Of a stretch of 64,000 nucleotides of DNA, positions 1-8,118 are shown in pieces. Made by a program: the position numbers and the translations under genes. The notes under the pieces are model-generated. The model had not been told where the DNA came from. It made no database searches and saw only the letters and a program-made list of their open reading frames with translations. Positions within the stretch are counted from its first letter, which is position 1, and each line of letters opens with the position of its first letter. This DNA comes from QIAW01 sp035487295 (GTDB lineage: Bacteria; Acidobacteriota; Terriglobia; Terriglobales; Acidobacteriaceae). The stretch covers positions 297,793 to 361,792 of the forward strand of contig DATHMH010000015.1 of assembly GCA_035487295.1 (NCBI GenBank), read 5' to 3'.

Positions 1-623
1 TCAATGCGGTCATAACCGACTTCTACAGTTATTTTGAGAACCACGCGAATGTTGTGGCGAAGCTCCCGTATATCCAGATTGAGCAAGTTGCCGATGAACT
101 ACAGAGGGCGTACCAGGATGGGAGAAGAGTATTTTTGTTTGGGAACGGGGGCAGCGCTTCCCTGGCTTCGCATCTTGCCTGCGATCTGGGCAAAGGGACC
201 ATAACGCCGGAGCAACCTCAAAAGCGTTTTCGGGTCTTGTCGCTGACCGATAACCTGGCGCTTATTACTGCGTGGGCAAACGATACTTCTTACGAGCAGG
301 TGTTCGCCGAGCAACTGCGCAACTTTATTCAATGCGGCGACATTGCTTTTGGCATCAGCGGCAGCGGGTGCTCACCCAATGTGCTGCTGGCCCTGCAAGT
401 GGCGCGGGAATTGGGCGCCATCAATATCGGTCTGACCGGTTTCAAAGGCGGCAAGATGAAGGACCTTTGCGATTTGTGCATGATCATCCCCTCAGAGAAC
501 ATGCAGATCATCGAAGATTTGCAGTTGAGCATAGCCCACGCGCTGTTTACGGTAATTCGCCATCGGATCGTAAATGCAATAGACACGAGCGCAAACTTTT
601 CGCGGGCAGTGTCAGCAGCCTAG
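1..623 (+). CDS. gmhA: SIS-domain phosphoheptose isomerase-like protein (5' end outside window)
   Basis: The reading frame is open from base 3 to the stop at 621-623 with no start that fits the family. The GTG at 54 would cut off the first helix, so the gene begins upstream of the window. The visible protein carries the sugar-isomerase signature FGNGGSASLASHLACDL, in which Ser residues bind the sugar phosphate, and later a GISGSGCSPNVLLAL phosphate-binding loop, both typical of GmhA/DiaA. GmhA converts sedoheptulose 7-phosphate to D-glycero-D-manno-heptose 7-phosphate in the cytoplasm. The HddA-like kinase at 3694 and nucleotidyltransferase at 19631 support a heptose-nucleotide role. The specific substrate is inferred, since SIS proteins are diverse. 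Confidence 0.8.
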   Translation, partial: NAVITDFYSYFENHANVVAKLPYIQIEQVADELQRAYQDGRRVFLFGNGGSASLASHLACDLGKGTITPEQPQKRFRVLSLTDNLALITAWANDTSYEQVFAEQLRNFIQCGDIAFGISGSGCSPNVLLALQVARELGAINIGLTGFKGGKMKDLCDLCMIIPSENMQIIEDLQLSIAHALFTVIRHRIVNAIDTSANFSRAVSAA

Positions 624-670
624 ACAGTGGTTCAAAAACGTCTTTTCCGTTCGAGAATTCCTCTTTATTT

Positions 671-1288
671 ATGAATCATGCGTGTTTGCGTCTGCAATGC
701 TTTCTAAAACGCTGTGTGGATCTGTTTGGAGCTGCTCTCCTCATCGTTTTTCTTGCTCCAATGTTCGTCGTCATAGGGCTGTTGGTAGCTTTGGAAGACG
801 GCAGACCGATCATTTATCGCCGGCGGGTTCTTGGCATCAGCGGAGAGTTTGATGCTTTCAAGTTTCGCACCATGAGACGAGATGCCGATTCCATCCTGGC
901 GTCCAACCCGGCTTTGAAGGCTGAATTCGAGCGCAACTTCAAACTCAAGAACGATCCGCGCGTGACCAGAATAGGGGACTTTCTGCGAAAAATCAGCCTG
1001 GATGAGTTGCCCCAATTGTTCAACGTGCTGCGCGGACAAATGAGCCTCGTTGGACCGCGCATGATCACTGCGCCGGAACTTGACAAGTACGGCTCACACC
1101 GGCAGCTCCTGCTCTCAGTGAAGCCCGGTCTGACCGGATATTGGCAGGTCCGCGGCCGGCAAAACGTTTCCTATGCAGAGCGGGTAACGATGGATGTTTA
1201 TTACATAGAGAACTGGAACCTCGGCATGGACTTTAAAATTCTGGCTTGGACTCCGCTCAAAGTCCTGAAACGGGAAGGGGCTTTTTAG
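671..1288 (+). CDS. Undecaprenyl-phosphate sugar phosphotransferase (ExoY/WcaJ-type)
   Basis: 205 aa from ATG 671; the frame runs further upstream, but only from this start does the protein match the family. It begins with the amphipathic/membrane hairpin (residues about 12-38, FGAALLIVFLAPMFVVIGLL), followed by the FKFRTM motif, the SLDELPQLFNVLRGQMSLVGPR block with the catalytic Asp111-Glu112 dyad, and PGLTGYWQVRGR near the C-terminus. This is the small monotopic form lacking the N-terminal domain. It transfers a sugar-1-phosphate from a nucleotide sugar to undecaprenyl phosphate, starting the lipid-linked repeat unit at the inner membrane. The stop codon is directly followed by the start of the epimerase gene, indicating one transcript. 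Confidence 0.9.
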   Translation: MNHACLRLQCFLKRCVDLFGAALLIVFLAPMFVVIGLLVALEDGRPIIYRRRVLGISGEFDAFKFRTMRRDADSILASNPALKAEFERNFKLKNDPRVTRIGDFLRKISLDELPQLFNVLRGQMSLVGPRMITAPELDKYGSHRQLLLSVKPGLTGYWQVRGRQNVSYAERVTMDVYYIENWNLGMDFKILAWTPLKVLKREGAF

Positions 1289-2284
1289 ATGGAACGTGTT
1301 CTGGTAACGGGCGGCGCCGGCTACGTAGGCTCGGCCTGCTGCGCCCAACTTGTAGATCAAGGCTTCTCCGTCGAGGTGCTGGATGACATGTCAACCGGGC
1401 ACGCCGATGCTGTTCCTGATGGCGTGAGGCTCAACCAATTTGATCTTGGCGATCGCGACGCGCTGGCCAGCTTGCTCGCAAGCAAAAAGTTTGATGTAGT
1501 CTTCCATTTCGCGGCCAAAGCGCTGATACCGGAGTCGGTCGTCAACCCTGGCCCATTTTTTGATGCCAACGTCGCTGCCAGCATAGCGATGCTTGAGATG
1601 CTCCGCAGGCACGGCATTCGTAAATTTATTTTTTCCTCTTCTGCTGCCGTCTACGGATTGCCCAAAGCCGTTCCCATACATGAGGACCACCCCAAAGAGC
1701 CGGTCAATGCCTACGGCGAGAGCAAACTGGTCTTAGAGCAGATCCTGAAATGGTATGCATTTTCTTATGGCTGGAGCGTTGTCGCCTTCCGTTACTTTAA
1801 CGCCTGCGGAGGCGGGGAAAACTGGGGCGAACGTCACGATCCTGAAACACATATCATTCCGTTGCTGCTGCAAACCGCTTCTGGACGGCGGGAATTTTTT
1901 GAAATCTACGGAACCGATTATCCAACACCCGATGGAACTTGCGTTCGCGACTACGTGCACGTGCTGGATATCGCCAGGGCGCACATACTTGCCATGCAGA
2001 AGATGGATTTGCCGGGATTTCATGCCTACAACATCGGCACGGGCGCGGGCTACTCGGTGCAACAGGTCTGCCAGGCAGCGGAAGAGGTTGCACAACAGCA
2101 GATCAAGGTACGTCACGCGGCGCGCCGGTTGGGCGATCCTGCCATCCTGTGCGCCAGTCCCAAAAAGCTCATGGATGAATTCGGCTGGCTTCCATCGCAC
2201 TCTGAACTCACCCAGATCATCGCAGGAGCATGGCAGTGGGAGCAGAAGCAGTGCAGGCGTCTGCTGGCAGAGAAAAGTCTGTAA
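1289..2284 (+). CDS. galE: UDP-glucose 4-epimerase-like NAD-dependent epimerase
   Basis: 331 aa, normal for GalE. It opens with the Rossmann signature VLVTGGAGYVGS, has SSSAAVYG with the catalytic Ser/Thr region, and the YGESK active-site Tyr-Lys pair. The stretch ending DGTCVRDYVHVLDIARAH is the GalE-type signature and separates it from dehydratases. It interconverts UDP-Glc/UDP-Gal or the N-acetyl forms, supplying precursors for the polysaccharide. ATG 1289 abuts the stop of the upstream sugar transferase, so the two are probably translationally coupled. The exact epimer substrate cannot be read from sequence. Confidence 0.9.
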   Translation: MERVLVTGGAGYVGSACCAQLVDQGFSVEVLDDMSTGHADAVPDGVRLNQFDLGDRDALASLLASKKFDVVFHFAAKALIPESVVNPGPFFDANVAASIAMLEMLRRHGIRKFIFSSSAAVYGLPKAVPIHEDHPKEPVNAYGESKLVLEQILKWYAFSYGWSVVAFRYFNACGGGENWGERHDPETHIIPLLLQTASGRREFFEIYGTDYPTPDGTCVRDYVHVLDIARAHILAMQKMDLPGFHAYNIGTGAGYSVQQVCQAAEEVAQQQIKVRHAARRLGDPAILCASPKKLMDEFGWLPSHSELTQIIAGAWQWEQKQCRRLLAEKSL

Positions 2285-2300
2285 CGGGAAACAAGTGATT

Positions 2301-3725
2301 ATGAACCGGAAGCTCCAGTACTCGATTTTGGGCGCCGATCTTCTGTGGATCGCCATTGTCTTCATATATTCGTTGCGAGGTGCAGAGGCCGTGAGCGCGG
2401 CGGGAATTCTGCAATTGGTTTATTTTCCGGCGATTCTCATAGCGTGCTCGATCTGGGCAGTCCTTTACTTCAGGAAAAAATTGGAGGGCTTTCGCGGCGG
2501 GTGGTATTTCCCGAGCGTCTTCGCCCAGGTGATTGTGGGCGTCTTCTACCTGGTTGGTTCTCTGCTGGTTCTGGCATTGCTCACCAACCATTATTATTCG
2601 CGATCGGCATTACTCTATCTTGTGTGCTTGTTACCGGCTGGCTTCATCACCATACGTTGCCTGGCGTGGTGGGCGGTCATGTCACGGTCGGGGGCGCGAC
2701 CCAGGCGGCGGGTTGTAATTCTCGGCAGCGGCCGTCTTGTCCGCGAGTTGGCGCTCAAGATCGTGCGCCATCCTGAAATCTCCATGGAAGTTGCGGGTAT
2801 TTTATTTCCAGCCGGTACTGAGCCCGCCAAACAAACATCGAACCTGCCGGCGGGCACGGTCTCGATTCGTAGCTTGAACGTCCTGAGCTTAATGCAGAAC
2901 AAACAGGTGGAGGACCTCATCGTCGTGGAACCGGTGCCCCCGGGGACCGAACCTTTGAAGCTCATCTCCAACTGCCGCAAGGCCGGAATGCGGGTCCACC
3001 TCGTGCCGCAGCACTATGAGCTGTATCTCTCAAAGGCAAAGCTGACGGAAATTGACGATGTCCCCCTGCTTTCGCTTGAGGAGCAGACGCTCCCGGCCAT
3101 AGGTTTACAGTTGAAAAGAGCGATGGATTTGCTGGGAGCGTCACTCCTGCTAGGGCTCAGCGCGCCTTTGCTGGTGTTTTCTGCGTTGGCATTACATTTG
3201 AATAAAAAACCTACGCTCAGGAAAGAGCTTCGTTGTGGCAAACATGGCCGCCCGTTCTGGATGCACCGTTTAAACATTGATCGTGATGCTTCCAATTTGG
3301 CCCCATATGAACGAGTTCTCGCCCAGTTCAGCCTCACTGAATTGCCCCAGTTGTGGAACGTCTTGCGGGGCGAGATGAGCCTGGTGGGTCCGAGGCCAGA
3401 ATCGCCTGACCGGGTCAAACATTATTCTATGTGGCAGATGCAGCGCTTGAGCGTGATCCCGGGCCTGACTGGACTGGCGCAGGTGAACGGTCTGCGAGAG
3501 CAGCATTCTTCCGAAGAAAAAGCGCGCTTCGATCTGCAGTACATTTTTCATTGGTCGCTGTTTCAGGATATTTCTCTCCTGCTGCAAACTGCATGGACAT
3601 TTCTCACACGGTTGATCGGGGAAGATGGCTTTAGCGTCACCCCCAAACTCAAATCTCTTCATGACGCTGAACTTTTTATTCCAAGGGTGTTGAATGCTGA
3701 TAGTACGCAGTCCGGTGCGGATTAG
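2301..3725 (+). CDS. Polyprenyl glycosylphosphotransferase, WbaP-like, with degenerate catalytic dyad
   Basis: 474 aa from ATG 2301. The N-terminal half has about four membrane segments (residues roughly 7-115) and a Rossmann-like nucleotide-binding domain (RRVVILGSGRLVRELAL, about 135). The C-terminal half is a bacterial sugar transferase domain (from about 270) ending PGLTGLAQVNGLREQ. The FK-FR-S/T-M motif is replaced by FWMHRLN, the segment after it is short, and the usual Asp-Glu catalytic dyad reads Thr346-Glu347 (SLTELPQLWNVLRGEMSLVGPRPE). In characterised relatives the Asp forms the phospho-sugar intermediate, so this copy may be inactive, altered or structural. The 3' end overlaps the next gene by 32 nt. 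Confidence 0.85.
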   Translation: MNRKLQYSILGADLLWIAIVFIYSLRGAEAVSAAGILQLVYFPAILIACSIWAVLYFRKKLEGFRGGWYFPSVFAQVIVGVFYLVGSLLVLALLTNHYYSRSALLYLVCLLPAGFITIRCLAWWAVMSRSGARPRRRVVILGSGRLVRELALKIVRHPEISMEVAGILFPAGTEPAKQTSNLPAGTVSIRSLNVLSLMQNKQVEDLIVVEPVPPGTEPLKLISNCRKAGMRVHLVPQHYELYLSKAKLTEIDDVPLLSLEEQTLPAIGLQLKRAMDLLGASLLLGLSAPLLVFSALALHLNKKPTLRKELRCGKHGRPFWMHRLNIDRDASNLAPYERVLAQFSLTELPQLWNVLRGEMSLVGPRPESPDRVKHYSMWQMQRLSVIPGLTGLAQVNGLREQHSSEEKARFDLQYIFHWSLFQDISLLLQTAWTFLTRLIGEDGFSVTPKLKSLHDAELFIPRVLNADSTQSGAD

Positions 3726-4767
3726 TTTCGGCGGCGGCGGCTCCGACCTGCCGGCCTACTACGAAAAGTTTGGAGGTGCGGTTCTGAGCACCTCCATTAA
3801 CAAATACTTCTATACCATCCTGCAAAAGAGGACCGATGGAAAAATCCAGGTGATTTCCTCGGACCTGCGGGTGATGGAGACTTGGCGCGACATCTCTCGC
3901 ATGGAGATGAAACGGAGCGAGTTGGCCATCCCTCTCGCGGTCATCAAAGAGCTCGGATGCGACATCTCGCTGGACCTTTTTCTCGCCTCCGAAATTGTTG
4001 CCGGAACCGGGCTAGGATCGTCAGCCAGCGTTTGTGTCGGGGTCTTAAAGACCCTGGCCACTTATCTGGATCTTCCGTTCTCTAAATACGATCTGGCGGA
4101 ACGGTCATTTCATATTGCCCGCAATATTCTCGGCAAACCGGTTGGCAAACAGGATGAATACGCGGCCGCCTTCGGAGGATTGAATTTCATTAACTTCAAT
4201 CCCGATGGCAGCACTCTGGTCGAGCCCATCACCTTGCGTGGCGACCTTCTGCGCGAATTCGAGAGCAATCTGATGCTATTTTTTACCGGCGTTGCCCACA
4301 ACTCCTGGAGCCTTCTTCAGGAACAGGAACAGTCCACCAGGAACGAGACCGGCGCTGCGGTCGAATCGCTGCATGAAATCCGTGAGCTTGCCGATCACAT
4401 GCGGCGCGCGTTGCTGAAAGCCGACCTGCCGGCGTTTGGCGCCCTGTTGCACCAGGGCTGGGAGGCAAAAAAGCGAATCTCTCCCCAAATCTCCAATTCT
4501 TTGATTGATGAGGCTTATGCCCTGGCGCGTGAGAACGGCGCTCTCGGTGGCAAAATTGCCGGGGCTGGTGGCGGCGGTTTTCTGCTGCTGTTCTGCGAAG
4601 AACGGAACCAGGGCAAGGTTCGCGAGGCGATTGCAAGGCTGGAGCTGCGCGAGATGGCTTTCGGGCTCGATTCCCAGGGCGCCGAAGTCGTAGCCAATGA
4701 CCCGTTCATAGACCGGGATGAGAACTGCGGCATGCGCTGGACGTTTGCTCCTGCTCTTGTCTCGTAA
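3694..4767 (+). CDS. hddA: GHMP kinase, D-glycero-D-manno-heptose 7-phosphate kinase-like
   Basis: 357 aa. It has the N-terminal RSPVRISFGGGGSDLPAYY signature typical of HddA/FKP-type kinases, the GHMP ATP-binding loop VAGTGLGSSASVCVG (about residue 105) and the C-terminal motif GKIAGAGGGGFLLLF (about 283). HddA phosphorylates heptose 7-phosphate at C1 in the GDP-D-glycero-alpha-D-manno-heptose pathway. That job fits the SIS isomerase at the window start and the nucleotidyltransferase at 19631. ATG 3694 follows an AAGGGTG ribosome-binding site and lies inside the 3' end of the preceding gene. A fucose or other sugar kinase is the main alternative. Confidence 0.8.
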   Translation: MLIVRSPVRISFGGGGSDLPAYYEKFGGAVLSTSINKYFYTILQKRTDGKIQVISSDLRVMETWRDISRMEMKRSELAIPLAVIKELGCDISLDLFLASEIVAGTGLGSSASVCVGVLKTLATYLDLPFSKYDLAERSFHIARNILGKPVGKQDEYAAAFGGLNFINFNPDGSTLVEPITLRGDLLREFESNLMLFFTGVAHNSWSLLQEQEQSTRNETGAAVESLHEIRELADHMRRALLKADLPAFGALLHQGWEAKKRISPQISNSLIDEAYALARENGALGGKIAGAGGGGFLLLFCEERNQGKVREAIARLELREMAFGLDSQGAEVVANDPFIDRDENCGMRWTFAPALVS

Positions 4768-4878
4768 CCGCAAGACACCTTGGTTGAAAGCAAGGCCATG
4801 CCGCGCCAAGACATTAAGAACGACTTTATTTCTTTTCCATTTCCAAACAGTTCGGCGCCCAAAAGGGGGGCACCTAGC

Positions 4879-6807
4879 ATGTGCGACGTTTCATTGCCTT
4901 TAGTCATGAATCAACCTTCTCTCACAGATATCGACCAACAAAGTCCGGTAGTGAGAGATTTCACCAGCCAGCACGATCCTCAGTTTCCCTCCGTCCCGCA
5001 GTGGGTGACAGCTCAGGCCGTGGCGGCGCCCAATGCCATTGCTGTGACTCATGGGAAACTGTCGCTGACTTACAAAGAGCTTGATCAGCGCGCGGACCGG
5101 TTGGCCAATCGCCTGCTGGAATTGGGCGTGGGGCCCGATGTCATCGTCGGACTCTATTTGAATCGCTCGCTGGCCATGATTGTGGCGGCGTTAGCTGTCC
5201 TCAAGGCAGGCGGCGCGTATCTGCCGCTCGACCCTAATTATCCGGCAGAGCGTCTGGCGTTTCTATTGGCGAATGCCCAGGCTAGGGTTCTGGTGACTGG
5301 GAAATGCATGCTCGGCACGTTGCCGGTGTGTTCTGAGCACGTTGTCGTTTTGGATCCTCAAGGAGAATTCGCCGGCGCCCAGACCAGCGAGCCGGTCATA
5401 GCTAAGGCCAAAGCGACGGACTTGGCCTATGTTATCTACACCTCCGGTTCTACTGGAAAGCCAAAAGGCGTCGAAGTTCCGCACGGCAGCCTGCTCAACC
5501 TTGTCTCCTGGCACCAGCGCGCCTTCAAAGTGACCCCGGCTGACCGAGCAAGCCAGTTGTCGGCCCTGGGATTCGATGCCGCCGTTTGGGAGCTTTGGCC
5601 TTACCTCGCCGCCGGAGCGAGCATCCATCTGCCCGATGGCGTGACCACAGATCAACCAGAAGCGATCCGCGATTGGCTTGTTTCTCAAGGCATCACCATC
5701 ACTTTTCTGCCCACTCCTCTGGCGGAACGTCTCATAACGCTGGAGTGGCCCGCGAAGATCAGCCTGCGCACCATGCTGACAGGGGCCGATGTTCTGCACC
5801 ACTATCCGCCGAGAAAGCTGCGCTTTCAGTTGGTAAACAATTACGGACCTACCGAGTGCACTGTGGTCGCGACTTCGGGAACGGTGCTTCCCACGGAGCA
5901 CCCAGACCGGCTGCCTACGATTGGCCGGCCCATTGATCATGTGCGAATCCATATCTTGAATGAAAGCATGCAGGAAGTTCCAAAAGGGGAAATCGGTGAA
6001 ATCTATATCGGCGGCGCAGGTCTCGCCCGCGGGTATCGCAATCGCCCGGATTTGACCGCGGAGCGGTTCGTTCTCAATCCCTTCAGCTCAGCTCCAGACG
6101 CGCGTCTTTATAGGACTGGCGACCTGGCTCGTTATCTGCTCGACGGTCAAATCGCATTCCTGGGCCGGATCGACGAGCAAATCAAGATTCGCGGGTTCCG
6201 CATCGAACCGGCGGAAATCGTCAAGGTCCTCGATGAGCATCCCGCCGTGCAATCAAGCATTGTAGTGGCCCGCGAGATTGCGCCAGGTGATAAACGCCTG
6301 ATTGCGTATTTCGTGCCCGCAGCCAGGGCCCAAACCACACACACGGAGATGCGCAATTTCCTTTCTGCGCATCTGCCCGACTACATGGTTCCGCCGACAT
6401 TCGTCAGGCTGAAGGCTTTGCCCCTGAATACGAGCGGCAAAGTAGATCGTTCCGCTCTTCCTGCTCCAGACACGGAGAACACGCTGCGCGACAACGTCTT
6501 CATCTCACCGCGCAATCCCGTTGAAGAGCGGCTGGCGGCCATACTGGCGCCGTTGCTCGGGCTCGATAAGGTCAGCATGGAAGACAACTTCTTTCTCCTG
6601 GGTGGTCACTCGCTGCTTGGCACGCAACTGATTGCCCGCGTACGCGATGCATTCGGCATTGAACTCACCTTGCGCACTCTGTTCGACGCTCCCACGGTTT
6701 CAAAGCTGGCTGCGCAAATCGAAGCGCTTCTTCTCGCCAAACTAGAAGCCATGAGCGAGGCTGAGGCGCAGCGCCTGCTCGACTCTTCTGCGCCCGTCTG
6801 CGCCTGA
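4879..6807 (+). CDS. NRPS adenylation-PCP didomain (predicted Leu-activating)
   Basis: 642 aa from ATG 4879, chosen because AGGGGGG lies 8 nt upstream; in-frame starts at 4780 and 4798 are possible. Adenylation domain motifs: LTYKELDQRADRLA, LKAGGAYLPLDPNYP, YTSGSTGKPKGVEV, NNYGPTECT, YRTGDLARY, GRIDEQIKIRGFRIE and SGKVDRSALP. The PCP domain has LGGHS with the phosphopantetheine Ser578. Aligning by eye to GrsA, the ten pocket residues read D-A-W-F-L-G-N-V-V-K, a code known for leucine. It has no condensation domain and is followed directly by a P450, the arrangement known from pathways that hydroxylate a PCP-bound amino acid. No MbtH or phosphopantetheinyl transferase gene is in view. Confidence 0.92.
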   Translation: MCDVSLPLVMNQPSLTDIDQQSPVVRDFTSQHDPQFPSVPQWVTAQAVAAPNAIAVTHGKLSLTYKELDQRADRLANRLLELGVGPDVIVGLYLNRSLAMIVAALAVLKAGGAYLPLDPNYPAERLAFLLANAQARVLVTGKCMLGTLPVCSEHVVVLDPQGEFAGAQTSEPVIAKAKATDLAYVIYTSGSTGKPKGVEVPHGSLLNLVSWHQRAFKVTPADRASQLSALGFDAAVWELWPYLAAGASIHLPDGVTTDQPEAIRDWLVSQGITITFLPTPLAERLITLEWPAKISLRTMLTGADVLHHYPPRKLRFQLVNNYGPTECTVVATSGTVLPTEHPDRLPTIGRPIDHVRIHILNESMQEVPKGEIGEIYIGGAGLARGYRNRPDLTAERFVLNPFSSAPDARLYRTGDLARYLLDGQIAFLGRIDEQIKIRGFRIEPAEIVKVLDEHPAVQSSIVVAREIAPGDKRLIAYFVPAARAQTTHTEMRNFLSAHLPDYMVPPTFVRLKALPLNTSGKVDRSALPAPDTENTLRDNVFISPRNPVEERLAAILAPLLGLDKVSMEDNFFLLGGHSLLGTQLIARVRDAFGIELTLRTLFDAPTVSKLAAQIEALLLAKLEAMSEAEAQRLLDSSAPVCA

Positions 6808-6819
6808 AGGTATACCAAC

Positions 6820-8070
6820 ATGACAGCATCAGTTCAAACCAGCCTTGCCGCCACCGTGTTTGGGAGCACCCTGAGCCTCTATCACCTGCTCGATCCTGAG
6901 ATTCTGGCCAATCCCTATCCGCTTTTCCATCAGCTCCGCAGCGCAGACCCGGTGCACTGGGACCCCTTCCTGCACGCCTGGGTCGTGACCGGTTATAAGG
7001 ATGTGATCCACGTTCTCCATCACTACTCCGCTGAGCGCACCCCGACGCCGGAGCAGCTTACTGCCATGGGGCTTGCTGCGCTCAATCCGATTGCGCAAGT
7101 CATGGTCAAGCAGATGCTCTTCCTTGATCCGCCGTCCCATACTCGATTGCGCAGCCTTGCGGCACAGGCATTCACTCCGGCGCGCGTCGAAGTCCTGCGC
7201 GCGCACATCCGCGATATTACCAATCGGCTGCTCGATCAAGTGCAGGCCTCGGGCCGCATGGATGTGATTGCCGATCTTGCCGAACCACTGCCTTGCATTG
7301 TGACGGCTGAAATGCTCGGAGTTCCGGTGGAAGATTACCAGCAGTTGAAGCTGTGGTCGCAGGATTTTGCCGAAATGCTGGGCAACTTCCAACACAATCC
7401 CGATCGGGTGCCGCAGATTCTGAAAAGCGTTCAGGAGATGACTGCTTACTTCCGCTCTGCCGTCCAGGAGCAGCGTCGCCATCCTCGTGGCGGTCTTGTG
7501 AGTTCGTTGATGAATGCCGAAATCCATGGCGACCGGCTGAGCGAAGAGGAGGTGATTGCGAACAGCATCGTCACCATGGTGGGAGGACAGGAGACTACGA
7601 CCAACCTCATTGGCAACGGCGTTCTTTCTCTGCTGCGAAACCAGGACCAGCTCGAAAAACTGCGCTCCGATCTGTCGTTGGTCCCTTCCGCTACAGAAGA
7701 ACTGTTGCGTTACGAAAGTCCCAGCCAGCATACCGCGCGGCTGGCCCCGGAAGATACCATTCTCGGTGGGAAGCGGATTCAAAAACGCCAGGCTGTGATT
7801 GCTGTCATGGCCGCGGCCAACCGCGATCCGGAGAGATTTCCTGATCCTGATCGCCTGGATATAACGCGCACCGACAACCGGCACCTTGCCTTCGGTTGGG
7901 CGGCGCACTTCTGCTTCGGCGCTGCCCTGGCCCGGGTCGAAGGTCAAACCGCCTTCGAACTGATGCTGCGCCGATTGCCCAATTGGACCCTTGAACCTGA
8001 GCCGCTCGTCTGGCGAACCAACCTGGGATTGCGAGGCTTGACCAGGTTGCCGATCCGCTTCGATAGTTAG
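6820..8070 (+). CDS. Cytochrome P450
   Basis: 416 aa, normal for soluble bacterial P450s, with no membrane anchor. Visible motifs: I-helix MVGGQETTTNLIG (oxygen activation), K-helix EELLRYESP (ExxR), and the haem-binding loop FGWAAHFCFGAALAR with Cys365 as iron ligand. The usual second Gly of the loop is Ala. ATG 6820 has an AAGG site about 9 nt upstream and sits 12 nt after the A-PCP gene, so both are co-transcribed. By analogy to NovH/NovI-type systems it may hydroxylate the amino acid held on the neighbouring PCP; this is inferred from position. The redox partners are not in the window. Confidence 0.93.
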   Translation: MTASVQTSLAATVFGSTLSLYHLLDPEILANPYPLFHQLRSADPVHWDPFLHAWVVTGYKDVIHVLHHYSAERTPTPEQLTAMGLAALNPIAQVMVKQMLFLDPPSHTRLRSLAAQAFTPARVEVLRAHIRDITNRLLDQVQASGRMDVIADLAEPLPCIVTAEMLGVPVEDYQQLKLWSQDFAEMLGNFQHNPDRVPQILKSVQEMTAYFRSAVQEQRRHPRGGLVSSLMNAEIHGDRLSEEEVIANSIVTMVGGQETTTNLIGNGVLSLLRNQDQLEKLRSDLSLVPSATEELLRYESPSQHTARLAPEDTILGGKRIQKRQAVIAVMAAANRDPERFPDPDRLDITRTDNRHLAFGWAAHFCFGAALARVEGQTAFELMLRRLPNWTLEPEPLVWRTNLGLRGLTRLPIRFDS

Positions 8071-8118
8071 GAGCCTTCGGTGACCTCAGCCCAGGCAGTG
8101 TTCAGAAAGGATTTCAAA

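Noticed and set aside
272..670. Upstream extension of the first sugar transferase frame
   Set aside because: It overlaps the SIS gene in another frame and is Arg/His-rich without family resemblance; the family match begins at ATG 671.
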